From an uncultured Halomonas sp. (GTDB lineage Bacteria > Pseudomonadota > Gammaproteobacteria > Pseudomonadales > Halomonadaceae), in contig NZ_CANLFS010000003.1 of the NCBI RefSeq assembly GCF_947490095.1, positions 1 to 64,000 of the forward strand: DNA of 64,000 nucleotides, written 5' to 3'. Below the pieces are notes generated by a model. The model saw only the letters and a list, made by a program, of their open reading frames with translations. It did not search any database and was not told the origin of the DNA. The stretch's first letter is position 1, and each line of letters opens with the position of its first letter. A program made the translations under genes and the position numbers. Shown here one piece after another: positions 10,268 through 18,616 of this stretch.

Positions 10268-10990
10268 TTATAAATCATGAGTCTCGCCGGCGAAGCGACG
10301 CTGCACCTCGACCATATAGGCGGCCAACGACGTCAGGTCGCCACTGCCCCACGCCAGCGGCTCGGCTTCCATGGGGGCCACCATGCAGACCTGCACCATC
10401 TCGTCGGCATGAACCTCCGGCATGCCGAACTGGTTATCGGCCATGGCCACCCGGTGGGGGAAAGACTGCTCGAGAGTGGCCTGATAGCCGATATCCTTGC
10501 CATCGCTACCGTGACAACTGGCACAGGCCAGGCCGTTGCCGCTCAGTGAGCTGTCGTAGTAGAGTGCCTCGCCCCGAGCCAGCAGGCCGGCATCGTTAGT
10601 GCCATCCTCGCTGTAGGCCGGCGTATAGCCGTCGGGGCGGCGCACGGCTTTTACACTACTGGCTTCGCCCTCGGCTTCAGCTTCAGCCCCTGTCTCTGCT
10701 TCAGCCCCTGCCTCTGCTTCGGCTTCTCCCTGGGCTTCGGCTTCTCCCTGGGCTTCGGCTTCTCCCTGGGCTTCGCCCTCTGTCCAGCCTTCCGCCTCAC
10801 CCTGCGCCTCGGCATGGGCGCTGGATATCAACGAGGAGAGACGACCCGGGCCAGTAGCACCGTGCTCATCATCCATGGTGGCCTGCAGCGACATCCCGCC
10901 CGCCGCCAGGGCCAGCACGGGGGCCGTGCAGGCCAGCCGCCGACTCAAGCGACCCAGCAGCCGGCGTCTCTTGTCGTTATCGTATGACAT
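10268..10990 (-). CDS. Exported c-type cytochrome with Glu/Ala/Gly/Gln repeat
   Basis: Periplasmic single-haem cytochrome c of 240 residues. Residues 1-37 are an arginine-rich leader (KRRRLLGRLSRRLA then a hydrophobic stretch) that probably acts as an export signal. Residues 60-110 are a low-complexity repeat of EAQGEAEA type. The cytochrome domain follows, with the haem motif CASCH at 156-160 and a candidate methionine ligand in FGMPEV or VCMVAPM. The leader and the repeat, but not the haem domain, recur in the small protein at 19344-19700. A weak copy of the locus-specific sigma element lies about 100 bases upstream. Electron partner unknown; the nearby disulfide reductase and sulfurtransferase suggest redox or sulfur chemistry, which is inference. 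Confidence 0.82.
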   Translation of the reverse strand: MSYDNDKRRRLLGRLSRRLACTAPVLALAAGGMSLQATMDDEHGATGPGRLSSLISSAHAEAQGEAEGWTEGEAQGEAEAQGEAEAQGEAEAEAGAEAETGAEAEAEGEASSVKAVRRPDGYTPAYSEDGTNDAGLLARGEALYYDSSLSGNGLACASCHGSDGKDIGYQATLEQSFPHRVAMADNQFGMPEVHADEMVQVCMVAPMEAEPLAWGSGDLTSLAAYMVEVQRRFAGETHDL

Positions 10991-11090
10991 GATGTTTCTC
11001 CTCGATGGTTGTCCAAGGAATCAAGGGATAGGGTGATACTCCCGATGACACGCTACGCCTTGCTTACCGCCCCTTCGGCGATACGGCTTG

Positions 11091-11117
11091 GTAGGTGCTG
11101 CGCAAAAAACCTTACGC
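11091..11117 (-). promoter_or_regulatory. Weak copy of the locus ECF promoter element, facing the cytochrome gene
   Basis: On the minus strand GTAAGG is followed at the same spacing by CTAC instead of CGAC. It lies about 100 bases before the cytochrome start. Its -35 part (CCTTAC on plus, 11110-11115) and that of the plus-strand element (GTAAGG, 11127-11132) form an inverted repeat, as expected for back-to-back promoters. Confidence 0.4.
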
Positions 11118-11124
11118 ACGAGTG

Positions 11125-11151
11125 CTGTAAGGAATCCGCCTTCGGCGCGAC
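11125..11151 (+). promoter_or_regulatory. Candidate ECF-sigma promoter of the ynjBCD-like operon
   Basis: CTGTAAGGA, 14 bases, CGAC (CGAC at 11148-11151). The same motif with identical spacing occurs at 17074-17100 and 22223-22249 on the minus strand, each about 51 bases before a start codon. Here it lies 56 bases before the ATG at 11208. The GGA-type -35 and CG-type -10 fit extracytoplasmic-function sigma promoters. Confidence 0.65.
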
Positions 11152-11207
11152 ATGTCTTACGACACCATTTCAGGCACCGAACCGATTTTGATCCAACGAG
11201 GAAGCCC

Positions 11208-12473
11208 ATGGCAGGGACCAAAACCGAAGAAAACCCCATCGAGACACGGAGTGTGCTCGGGATGCACCTGGCCAAGACGCTGGTCGGCCTGGCTCTCGGC
11301 CTGGCCTTGACCACACCACTGGCGGCCAGCCCCGTCCCCGATGGCTGGCAGGCCATACGCGAGCAGGCTCGTGGCCAGACGGTCTACTGGAATGCCTGGG
11401 CCGGTGATACGCGCATCAATGGCTATATCGCCTGGGTAGGCCAGCAGATGGCCGAGACCCACGGCGTCGAGGTGGTGCACGTCAAGCTGGATGACACCAG
11501 CACTGCCATTTCGCGGGTCATTGCGGAAAAGGCGGCGGATAACCAGGACGATGGCAGCATCGACCTGGTCTGGCTCAACGGCGAGAACTTCGCCGCCATG
11601 CGTGAGCACGAGCTGCTCTATGGCCCCTTCACCGACACACTGCCCAACTTCGCCCTGACGCGCCCCGCGGACAACCCCGAAGTGGCCACCGACTTCACCC
11701 TGCCCACTGACGGCTTCGAGTCTCCCTGGGGCAAGGCCCAGATCACCTTTTATCACGATGCTCAGGAGGTGGAGAGCCCCCCCACGAGCATCGAGGCGCT
11801 GCTCGACTGGGCCGAAGCCCACCCCGGGCGCTTCAGCTATCCACGCATACCCGATTTCACCGGCAGCACCTTCCTCAAGCAGGTATTGATTGCCCTGACC
11901 GACGACCGCCAGGCCCTCGATGCGCCGGTCGCCCAGAGCGATTTCGACAGGCTCACCGCCCCGCTGTGGGACTACCTGGATGCCCTGCACCCGCACCTGT
12001 GGCGTAGCGGCCGCCAGTTCCCCGACTCGGGACCGGAACTGCGCAGCCTGATGGGGGCCGGTGAACTCTCCTTGGCCTTTACCTTCCAGCCCTCCGAGCC
12101 GGCTGCCGCGGTCGCCGACTTCGAACTGCCACCCAGCACCCGCAGCTATGTCCTCGACGGCGGCACCCTGGGGAACGTCCACTTCGTGGCGATCCCCTTC
12201 AACTCGCCGCACAAGGCGGCCGCCCTGGTGCTCGCCAATTTCCTGCTCTCCCCCGAGGCCCAGGCCCACAAGCAGGATCTCAGCGTATGGGGCGACCGTA
12301 CGGTACTCGATGTGGCCCACCTCGATGAGGCCTCCCGCCGGCGGTTCTCCGATGAAGCGGACAACCCCGCCATGCTCGCCCCCGAGGCCCTGTCACAAAC
12401 CTTGCCCGAACCGCACCCCAGCTGGATGACGGCCCTTCAGGCAGCGTGGCAGACGCGCTACACCGCCCAATGA
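11208..12473 (+). CDS. ynjB: YnjB-like ABC transporter substrate-binding protein
   Basis: Periplasmic binding protein of an ABC importer of the YnjBCD type, 421 residues. Hydrophobic segment AKTLVGLALGLALTTPLAAS (about 20-39) is the signal core; the mature part begins with WQAIREQARGQTVYWNAWAGD, which with DLVWLNGENFAAMRE and LLYGPFTDTLPNF is typical of YnjB. The ATG at 11208 has GAGGA upstream but gives a long acidic leader; an ATG at 11262 gives a more standard signal peptide with a weaker ribosome site. Permease and ATPase follow directly. The substrate of YnjBCD systems is not established. Confidence 0.85.
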   Translation: MAGTKTEENPIETRSVLGMHLAKTLVGLALGLALTTPLAASPVPDGWQAIREQARGQTVYWNAWAGDTRINGYIAWVGQQMAETHGVEVVHVKLDDTSTAISRVIAEKAADNQDDGSIDLVWLNGENFAAMREHELLYGPFTDTLPNFALTRPADNPEVATDFTLPTDGFESPWGKAQITFYHDAQEVESPPTSIEALLDWAEAHPGRFSYPRIPDFTGSTFLKQVLIALTDDRQALDAPVAQSDFDRLTAPLWDYLDALHPHLWRSGRQFPDSGPELRSLMGAGELSLAFTFQPSEPAAAVADFELPPSTRSYVLDGGTLGNVHFVAIPFNSPHKAAALVLANFLLSPEAQAHKQDLSVWGDRTVLDVAHLDEASRRRFSDEADNPAMLAPEALSQTLPEPHPSWMTALQAAWQTRYTAQ

Positions 12474-12510
12474 GGCGACTCATACAGGACGTCGGGAGGC
12501 ATTGGATGCC

Positions 12511-14190
12511 ATGTTGCTACGCTTGACGCCGGTCGTGGTGCTTGTTCTGCTGGTCGTTCCCATCCTGGCCGGCGTGGCGATGGCGCTGCTGCCGGCCTTT
12601 GGCTACTTACCCGCCCTGGGCGGTGAATCGTTCAGCCTGGCCCCCTGGCGCGAGCTGCTGGCCCAGCCGGGACTGGCACGCTCGGTGGGTATCAGCCTGG
12701 CCAGCGGCCTGATCACCACCGCCCTGTCGCTGGCCGTGGTGCTACTGTTCCTGGCCGTGGCCGCCGACACCCGACTCGACCGCTGGTTGCGCCGCCTGGT
12801 GTCGCCACTGCTGGCGCTACCCCACGCTGCGGCGGCCTTCGGCCTGGCCTTCCTGATCGCCCCGTCGGGGCTGCTGGCGCGACTGTTTTCGCCGGGGCTG
12901 ACCGGCTGGGAACAACCACCTGACTGGCTGATCCTCCAGGACCCCTGGGGGCTCAGCCTGATGCTCGGCCTGGTGATCAAGGAACTTCCCTTCCTGCTGC
13001 TGATGAGCCTGGCGGCGCTGCCACAGCTCGACGCCCCACGGCGGGTGGCCCTGGCCCGCTCACTGGGTTACCACCCGACCACGGCCTGGCTCAAGGGAGT
13101 GGCCCCGGCCCTCTATCCGCTGATTCGCTTGCCGGTCTATGCGGTCATCGCCTTCGCCTCCTCGGTGGTGGATGTCGCCATGATCCTGGGGCCGACGCTG
13201 CCACCGACACTGGCCGTCTCGGTTCTTGAATGGTTCCATGACCCCGACCTTGCGAAACGCTTCCTGGCGGCGGCCGGTGCCGTGCTGCAACTGGGCGTCA
13301 CCCTCGCCGCCCTGCTGATCTGGTGGGGGCTCGAATGCCTGACGAGACGCCTGGGCCGACGCTGGGTGGAAAACGGCCGGCGCCGCGGCGGCGAACGCTG
13401 GCTGCGCCTGACCGGCCGCGGCTTTCTGATTATCACCACCCTCACCGCCGGACTGGGTCTCATCGGCCTGGCCCTCTACTCGGTCGCCGGGTTCTGGCGC
13501 TTTCCCGATGCCCTGCCGACCACGTTGACCCCCAGGCACTGGCAAACGGCCCTGCCCGCGCTGGGTGGCCCGGTGGCCACCACCCTGGTGATCGCGACGA
13601 GCGCCACCCTGCTTGCCATGCTCCTGACCCTCGCGGCACTGGAGCACGAACAGCGTCGTGGGCGACGCACCGCAACCCTGGCGCTGCTCTATCTGCCCTT
13701 GATCGTGCCTCAGATCGCCTTCCTGTTTGGCTTGATGGTGCTGCTGGAGAGCCTGGACATTCGTGCCCGCCTGCCCCTGGTGATTCTGACCCACCTGCTG
13801 TTCGTGCTGCCCTATGTCTTCCTGTCGATGGCCGAGAGCTATCGCCACTTCGACCCGCGCTGGACGCGGCTCGCCCTGACCCTGGGACACTCCCCCAACG
13901 CCGCCTTCTGGCGAGTGCGCCTGCCCATGCTGCTGGCGCCGATACTGACCGCCGCCGCGGTGGGCATGGCGGTCAGTATCGGCCAGTACCTTCCCACGCT
14001 ATTGCTGGGGGGCGGGCGCATAGCCACCGTCACCACCGAAGCGGTATCCCTGGCAAGCGGCGGCAACCGCCGCATCATCGGCGTCTGGGCGCTGGTTCAG
14101 GCCATCCTGCCGCTGCTGGGCTTTATTCTTGCCATGGGCCTACCCCGGCTGCTGTGGTCACATCGTCGAGGCATGCAAGGAGCGCCATGA
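12511..14190 (+). CDS. ynjC: YnjC-like ABC transporter permease (two fused permease domains)
   Basis: Inner-membrane permease of 559 residues formed by two binding-protein-dependent permease domains in one chain (about 1-270 and 300-559), with roughly twelve membrane segments. Each half shows an ATPase-coupling loop, for example RRVALARSLGYHPTTAWLKG in the first half and WTRLALTLGHSPNAAFWRV in the second. I chose the ATG at 12511, eleven bases after GGGAGG; a TTG at 12502 sits too close to that site. The stop overlaps the next gene's ATG (ATGA), indicating coupled translation. Confidence 0.85.
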   Translation: MLLRLTPVVVLVLLVVPILAGVAMALLPAFGYLPALGGESFSLAPWRELLAQPGLARSVGISLASGLITTALSLAVVLLFLAVAADTRLDRWLRRLVSPLLALPHAAAAFGLAFLIAPSGLLARLFSPGLTGWEQPPDWLILQDPWGLSLMLGLVIKELPFLLLMSLAALPQLDAPRRVALARSLGYHPTTAWLKGVAPALYPLIRLPVYAVIAFASSVVDVAMILGPTLPPTLAVSVLEWFHDPDLAKRFLAAAGAVLQLGVTLAALLIWWGLECLTRRLGRRWVENGRRRGGERWLRLTGRGFLIITTLTAGLGLIGLALYSVAGFWRFPDALPTTLTPRHWQTALPALGGPVATTLVIATSATLLAMLLTLAALEHEQRRGRRTATLALLYLPLIVPQIAFLFGLMVLLESLDIRARLPLVILTHLLFVLPYVFLSMAESYRHFDPRWTRLALTLGHSPNAAFWRVRLPMLLAPILTAAAVGMAVSIGQYLPTLLLGGGRIATVTTEAVSLASGGNRRIIGVWALVQAILPLLGFILAMGLPRLLWSHRRGMQGAP

Positions 14191-14822
14191 AGACAACATC
14201 ACACCCCCTGGCGCTTGAAAGGATCCGGATCGCCCTGGGAACCAAGACGCTGGTGGAGATCGATACCCTCATCGACCCCGGCGAAGTGCTGACCGTGATG
14301 GGCCCCTCGGGGGCCGGCAAGTCGACCCTGCTGGCCATGATCGCCGGCTTCCTCGACCCCGCCTTCGAGGCCCGGGGGCGGATATGGCTGCGGGGGCGCG
14401 ACATCACCGCCCTGCCGGCCGAGGCGCGAGGCGTCGGCCTGCTGTTCCAGGACCCCCTGCTGTTTCCTCACCTCTCGGTGGCCGGCAACCTGCGCTTCGG
14501 CATGCCTCGACGCGTAAAGGACAAGAATGCCCGCATCGAACAGGCGCTTCATGACGTGGGCCTCGCCGGCTTCGGCTCACGCGACCCCGCCACCCTCTCC
14601 GGTGGCCAGCAGGCGCGTATTGCCCTGATACGCCTGCTGCTGTCCGAGCCCGCCGCCGTGCTGCTCGACGAGCCCTTCTCGAGGCTCGACCGTCAGCTGC
14701 GCCACGAGATGCGCCGGCTGGTCTTCGATCGGCTGCACCACGCCGGCCTGCCCAGCCTGCTGGTGACCCACGACCATGAAGACGCCGAAGACGCCGGCGG
14801 GCCGCTGATCACCCTCGCCTGA
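14187..14822 (+). CDS. ynjD: YnjD-like ABC transporter ATP-binding protein
   Basis: Cytoplasmic ATPase of the importer, 211 residues. Walker A GPSGAGKST (about 39-47), Q-loop LLFQDPLLF, signature LSGGQQ, Walker B AVLLDEPF and the switch histidine VTHDHED are all present, so it should be active. Its start overlaps the permease stop by four bases. The last 14 bases overlap, tail to tail, the minus-strand TVP38-reductase gene. In enterobacteria ynjBCD is followed by ynjE; here a ynjE-like gene lies about 8 kb downstream within the same locus. Confidence 0.9.
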   Translation: MKTTSHPLALERIRIALGTKTLVEIDTLIDPGEVLTVMGPSGAGKSTLLAMIAGFLDPAFEARGRIWLRGRDITALPAEARGVGLLFQDPLLFPHLSVAGNLRFGMPRRVKDKNARIEQALHDVGLAGFGSRDPATLSGGQQARIALIRLLLSEPAAVLLDEPFSRLDRQLRHEMRRLVFDRLHHAGLPSLLVTHDHEDAEDAGGPLITLA

Positions 14823-17022
14823 ACGGCTCGGCTGGATGGTCGCCCTCTCCGACACTCTCGGGGGCCCTCCCCTCGCCGCGCCGCCAGGCAAAGTAACGGG
14901 CCAGCCATCCCAGCAACCGCTCGGGCTTGTGCGCATTCTTCCACACACCGGCGGTAGCCTTTACCGCCTCGCTGCGAGTGGGGTAAGGATGAATGGTGGA
15001 GAGCAGACGATTGAGGCCGATCCCACGCGTCATCGCCAGGGTAAAGGTCGCCAGCATTTCCCCCGCCTCGGCGCCGACGATAACGGCCCCCAGGATGCGG
15101 TCGCCACCCGGGCGAGTGAGCACCTTGACGAAGCCCCGAGACTCGTCTTCGGCCAGGGCACGATCCAGCTCACCCAGCGAATAGCGAGTTACCTCGACAT
15201 CGATACCCGCCTCTCGCGCCTCACGCTCACTGAGGCCGACCCGCGCAATTTCCGGCGTGGTAAAGGTCACCGCCGGCAGCGCCTTATAGCTGACCCGGAA
15301 GCGCTTGACCTCCCCGAACAGGGCATTGACCGTGGCGTGCCAGGCCTGATGGGCGGCGGCATGGGTCAGCTGGTAGGGCCCGGCCACATCGCCGCAGGCC
15401 CAGACGTTAGGCAGCACGCTGCGCAGCGTCTCATCCACCTCCAGGGTGCCGTTCTGCCGGGTGTCGACCCCCAGTGCCTCGAGGCCCATGCCGGTCACGT
15501 TGGCCTCTCGTCCCACGGCCACCAGCAGGTGCGTGAAGGGTTCGCGCGAGGTATTGCCATCGGCATCGGCCACCTCCAGGGCATGGCCCTCACCGTCGGC
15601 GACGACTCCCAGCGCGCGATGGCCCAGCAGCAGCCGCACTCCCTCTTCCTGCATGGCGACCTCGAGCTCCCTGGCCACCTCGGCATCCTCGCGTGGCACC
15701 AGCTGGGCGGCGGATTCCACCAGCGTCACCCGGCTGCCCAGCATGGCAAGGCTCTGTCCCAGCTCACAGCCAATCGGTCCACCGCCAAGCACCACCAGGC
15801 GCTCGGGCAGGCTGTCGAGCTGCCAGAGGTTATCGGAAGTGAGCACCGTCACCGCCTCGATGCCGGGCAGCTCGGGCACCCGAGGCCGCGCGCCACTGGC
15901 GATGATGACATGCCGGGTGGTCAGCGTACGCTCCCCCTCCGGCGTCGCCACCTTGACCTCCCAGGGGGTCGTCAACTGCGCCTCCCCTTCGAGGACATCC
16001 ACGCCCAGGCCACGATAACGTTCGGGGCTGTCGTGGGGCTCGATACTCTGGATGGCACCCTGCACATGGGCCATCACCGCCGCAAAATCCACTTCGGGTT
16101 CCGTCACCTGGACCCCATAGCGCGATGCCTGCCTGATTTCCCTGACCGAGCGCGCCGCACGAATCAGTGCCTTGGAGGGCACGCAGCCGGTATTGAGACA
16201 GTCTCCCCCCAGACGCTCTCGCTCTACCAGGGTGACTCGAGAGCGTACGGTGGCGCCGATATAGCTGGCCACCAGCCCCGCCGATCCCGCACCGATCACC
16301 ACGATGTCACGGTCGAACTGCGTCGGACGCCCATACTGGCGAGCCAGAGACCGGCGACGAACCAGCGCGACCACCCCCTTGGCCAGCCAGGGAAAGAGGC
16401 CGATCAACGCGAAGGAGAGCAGCAACGAGGGCGACAGGATGTCGCCCAGCGACTCCAGCGCGGCCAGCTCGCTGCCGGCATTCACGAACACGACGGTACC
16501 CGGCAGCATGCCCAGCTGACTGACCCAGTAGAAGGTGGTCAGCCGCATGCGCGTCAGTCCCACCACCAGGTTGATCACGAAGAAGGGGAACAGCGGGATC
16601 AGGCGCAGGGTAAAGAGATACAGGGCCCCCTCGCGAAGAATGCCGGCATTGATGCGCTCCAGCTGGCGGGCATAACGCCGCTCCAGCGGCGTACGCAGCA
16701 GGGTACGCGCGATCAGGGCCGCCAGGGTTGCCCCGAGGGTGCTGGCGAAGGAAACCAGTACAAGCCCCCAGCCAAGGCCGAACAGGGCGCCACTGAGCAG
16801 AGTCATCAGGGCCGCCCCCGGCAGGGACAGTGCCGCCATCGCGACGTAGATCACAAAGAAGCCCCCGACGACCGTCACCGGCTCGCGCATCATCCAGGCA
16901 TGAAAGCGCGCCTGCTCGGCCTGCAGGGCCTCCAGGGTCAGGTAATCATTGGCACCGGATAGAAAGAACGCCACCACCAGGGCGACAACCAGCACCAGCA
17001 ATATCAGTCGACGTGAACGCAT
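14809..17022 (-). CDS. TVP38/TMEM64 membrane domain fused to a pyridine nucleotide-disulfide oxidoreductase
   Basis: Fusion protein of 737 residues. Residues 1-225 are a TVP38/TMEM64 (DedA-like SNARE-associated) membrane domain. From about 238 it is a flavoprotein disulfide reductase of the mercuric reductase/lipoamide dehydrogenase group: FAD site VVIGAGSAGL, redox pair GGDCLNTGCVPSKA (Cys275, Cys280), NAD(P) site VVLGGGPIGCELGQ, and the C-terminal HPYPTRSE with the catalytic His. There is no heavy-metal domain and no C-terminal vicinal cysteines, so mercury reduction is unlikely. A quinone- or thiol-linked redox role at the inner membrane is more plausible. The promoter element at 17074-17100 puts it in the same regulon as its neighbours. 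GAGGAGG supports the start. Confidence 0.88.
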   Translation of the reverse strand: MRSRRLILLVLVVALVVAFFLSGANDYLTLEALQAEQARFHAWMMREPVTVVGGFFVIYVAMAALSLPGAALMTLLSGALFGLGWGLVLVSFASTLGATLAALIARTLLRTPLERRYARQLERINAGILREGALYLFTLRLIPLFPFFVINLVVGLTRMRLTTFYWVSQLGMLPGTVVFVNAGSELAALESLGDILSPSLLLSFALIGLFPWLAKGVVALVRRRSLARQYGRPTQFDRDIVVIGAGSAGLVASYIGATVRSRVTLVERERLGGDCLNTGCVPSKALIRAARSVREIRQASRYGVQVTEPEVDFAAVMAHVQGAIQSIEPHDSPERYRGLGVDVLEGEAQLTTPWEVKVATPEGERTLTTRHVIIASGARPRVPELPGIEAVTVLTSDNLWQLDSLPERLVVLGGGPIGCELGQSLAMLGSRVTLVESAAQLVPREDAEVARELEVAMQEEGVRLLLGHRALGVVADGEGHALEVADADGNTSREPFTHLLVAVGREANVTGMGLEALGVDTRQNGTLEVDETLRSVLPNVWACGDVAGPYQLTHAAAHQAWHATVNALFGEVKRFRVSYKALPAVTFTTPEIARVGLSEREAREAGIDVEVTRYSLGELDRALAEDESRGFVKVLTRPGGDRILGAVIVGAEAGEMLATFTLAMTRGIGLNRLLSTIHPYPTRSEAVKATAGVWKNAHKPERLLGWLARYFAWRRGEGRAPESVGEGDHPAEPFRRG

Positions 17023-17073
17023 TGGGCCTCCTCGGGCCTGGAAAGGAAAGAACAGCCAATATAGAGATCCTGA

Positions 17074-17100
17074 GTCGTCGATCGTTCGATATCCTTACAC
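17074..17100 (-). promoter_or_regulatory. Candidate ECF-sigma promoter of the TVP38-reductase gene
   Basis: Minus-strand GTGTAAGGA, 14 bases, CGAC. The CGAC end is 51 bases before the ATG at 17022. Same motif and spacing as at 11125-11151 and 22223-22249. It lies in the divergent interval between this gene and the sigma-factor gene. Confidence 0.65.
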
Positions 17101-17199
17101 CTGCCCTCCGCGACGATGTCAAAATGCCGACGCGACTGGAAATACCGATACATTGTCCGAGACTGACACCATGCCCCTGAATCCCAGAGAGTTATCGCC

Positions 17200-17829
17200 A
17201 TGACAGCTACCCCGCCGACTCAGGAGCAGGATCCCGACGAGGGCGCTCCTGCGACGATGTCGCCGACGCGAACAGAGCGCCTCTCGGCAATCAGACCCAA
17301 GCTGGTCTCTTTCGCCAGGATGCACCTGCGAAACAATGCGATGGCAGAAGATGCCGTTCAGGAAGCCCTGATGGCGGCGATCGAGAAGGATGCCACCTTC
17401 GCGGGGCGTTCCGGCTACGACACCTGGGTGTTTGGAATACTGAAGTACAAGATTCTCGATATCATGCGCTACCAGAAACGCCAGGGACACCTCCAGCCTC
17501 TCGACGAAGAGGGGGATGATGAGATCATCGACCGACAGTTTCGACAAAACGGGCGTTGGGAAGCCCATTCACGCCCGGCAAGCTGGGGAGACCCAGACGC
17601 CGTCGTCGAAAGCCAACACTTCTGGAAGGTCTTCGACGCCTGCATGATCGCCCTGCCGGAGAACGCCGCCCGGGTCTTCTCGCTGCGAGAGCTGATGGGG
17701 CTATCTACCGAGGAGATCTGTCGGCTGCTCGAGATTCGGGAAAACAACTGCTGGGTAATCCTGCATCGTGCGCGTCTTCGTCTACGCCAATGCATCGAGA
17801 AGGGCTGGTTGGAAGGAGAAACCTCATGA
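17200..17829 (+). CDS. ECF-type RNA polymerase sigma factor
   Basis: Alternative sigma-70 factor of 209 residues. Region 2 is visible at about 45-100 (AEDAVQEALMAAIEKDATFAG, then YDTWVFGILKYKILDIMRYQ). Region 4 is at about 145-200 (ALPENAARVFSLRELMGLSTEEICRLLEI plus a helix ending in HRARLRLRQCIEKGWL). A linker rich in acidic and polar residues separates them. It overlaps by four bases (ATGA) with a zinc-finger anti-sigma gene. The shared promoter element in front of three neighbouring operons points to a local regulon. I found no copy of the element in front of this gene itself. Confidence 0.9.
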   Translation: MTATPPTQEQDPDEGAPATMSPTRTERLSAIRPKLVSFARMHLRNNAMAEDAVQEALMAAIEKDATFAGRSGYDTWVFGILKYKILDIMRYQKRQGHLQPLDEEGDDEIIDRQFRQNGRWEAHSRPASWGDPDAVVESQHFWKVFDACMIALPENAARVFSLRELMGLSTEEICRLLEIRENNCWVILHRARLRLRQCIEKGWLEGETS

Positions 17830-18059
17830 TGATGTGCAAAGAAGCCACACGGCTGATGTCACTCAAACACGAACGCGAACTCACTCTTCAGGAACGGCTT
17901 TCACTTCGGCTTCATCTGTCGATGTGCGGTGCCTGCCGGCAGTGTGACAGGCAGTTCTCGCTGCTTGGCGAGGCCGCCAGGCAATACGGCCCCGACCACG
18001 AGGCCGATCAACACGAGTCAGGTCAACACGAGTCCGGTCAAGAAGACGACGGGCGCTGA
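17826..18059 (+). CDS. Small cytoplasmic zinc-finger anti-sigma factor
   Basis: 77-residue protein starting on the ATGA overlap with the sigma gene. It has the zinc-binding anti-sigma pattern: CKEA near the N-terminus and H-L-S-M-C-G-A-C (His30, Cys34, Cys37) in the centre. There is no membrane segment, so it is a soluble ZAS-type regulator. Such proteins release their sigma factor on thiol oxidation, metal binding or a reactive oxygen signal. The tail (about 58-77) is a polar HESGQHESGQED repeat. The AAGGAG site lies within the end of the sigma gene. Confidence 0.85.
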   Translation: MMMCKEATRLMSLKHERELTLQERLSLRLHLSMCGACRQCDRQFSLLGEAARQYGPDHEADQHESGQHESGQEDDGR

Positions 18060-18114
18060 AGGCCCGTCGGTACTGCCTTTGATATCGACTTTCCTGATAT
18101 CAACTGCCCTGATA

Positions 18115-18573
18115 TCACTCGCCGGCGGCAGCGCTCGCCACGCTTTCCAGCACACCCGCGACCTTGTCCAGCGGCAGGTCGCACTCCTCCAGGGAATGAC
18201 GCTCGGCCAGGTAATGGGGCGAGTTCCATTCCAGCCTGACGCCCTCGTCGACCTCGCGGATCACCATCTTCTGGGGCAGATCCAGCGCCATGCTTCCCTG
18301 ACACTGCATCATCGGCGTTCCCACCTTCGGATTGCCGAAGATGAAGGTCCGGGTCGCCGGCAGTGTCAGCTCGGCCCCTTCGGCATTGGCGGCGTGGTCG
18401 ACCACCGTCATCAGCGTCAGTCCCTTCTCCTCGAGGGCGCCGCGTAGCCGCTGATCGACACGTTCAATATCATCGCTCGACTGCAGGTGCATGACTCCAT
18501 GCTCTTCCGCCTGCGCCATCAGGGGCATGGCCACCAGCATGGTCATCGCCGCCCCGATCAGTAACTTCTTCAT
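18115..18573 (-). CDS. Exported DUF302 protein
   Basis: Periplasmic protein of 152 residues: signal peptide MKKLLIGAAMTMLVAMPLMAQAEE, then one DUF302 domain (about 30-150) with the family features DIERVDQRLRGALEEKGLTLMTVVDHAANAEG and TFIFGNPKVGTPMMQCQGSMALDLPQKM. The function of DUF302 is not established; members are often found near thiol, sulfur or metal stress genes. I chose the ATG at 18573 because GGAGTGAG precedes it; a GTG four codons earlier is possible. It is the last gene of the minus-strand set led by the TTL-PqqD gene. Confidence 0.88.
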   Translation of the reverse strand: MKKLLIGAAMTMLVAMPLMAQAEEHGVMHLQSSDDIERVDQRLRGALEEKGLTLMTVVDHAANAEGAELTLPATRTFIFGNPKVGTPMMQCQGSMALDLPQKMVIREVDEGVRLEWNSPHYLAERHSLEECDLPLDKVAGVLESVASAAAGE

Positions 18574-18616
18574 GATATGTCTCACTCCGCGAATGCTGTT
18601 TCAGGCTAGCCAAATC

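Noticed and set aside
14836..16962. Long open frame opposite the TVP38-reductase gene.
   Set aside because: Low-complexity antisense translation without motifs; the minus strand has complete FAD, NAD and redox motifs.
14809..17022. Mercuric reductase (merA) as the name for the flavoprotein.
   Set aside because: No heavy-metal domain, no C-terminal cysteine pair and no other mer genes; only the disulfide reductase core is shared.
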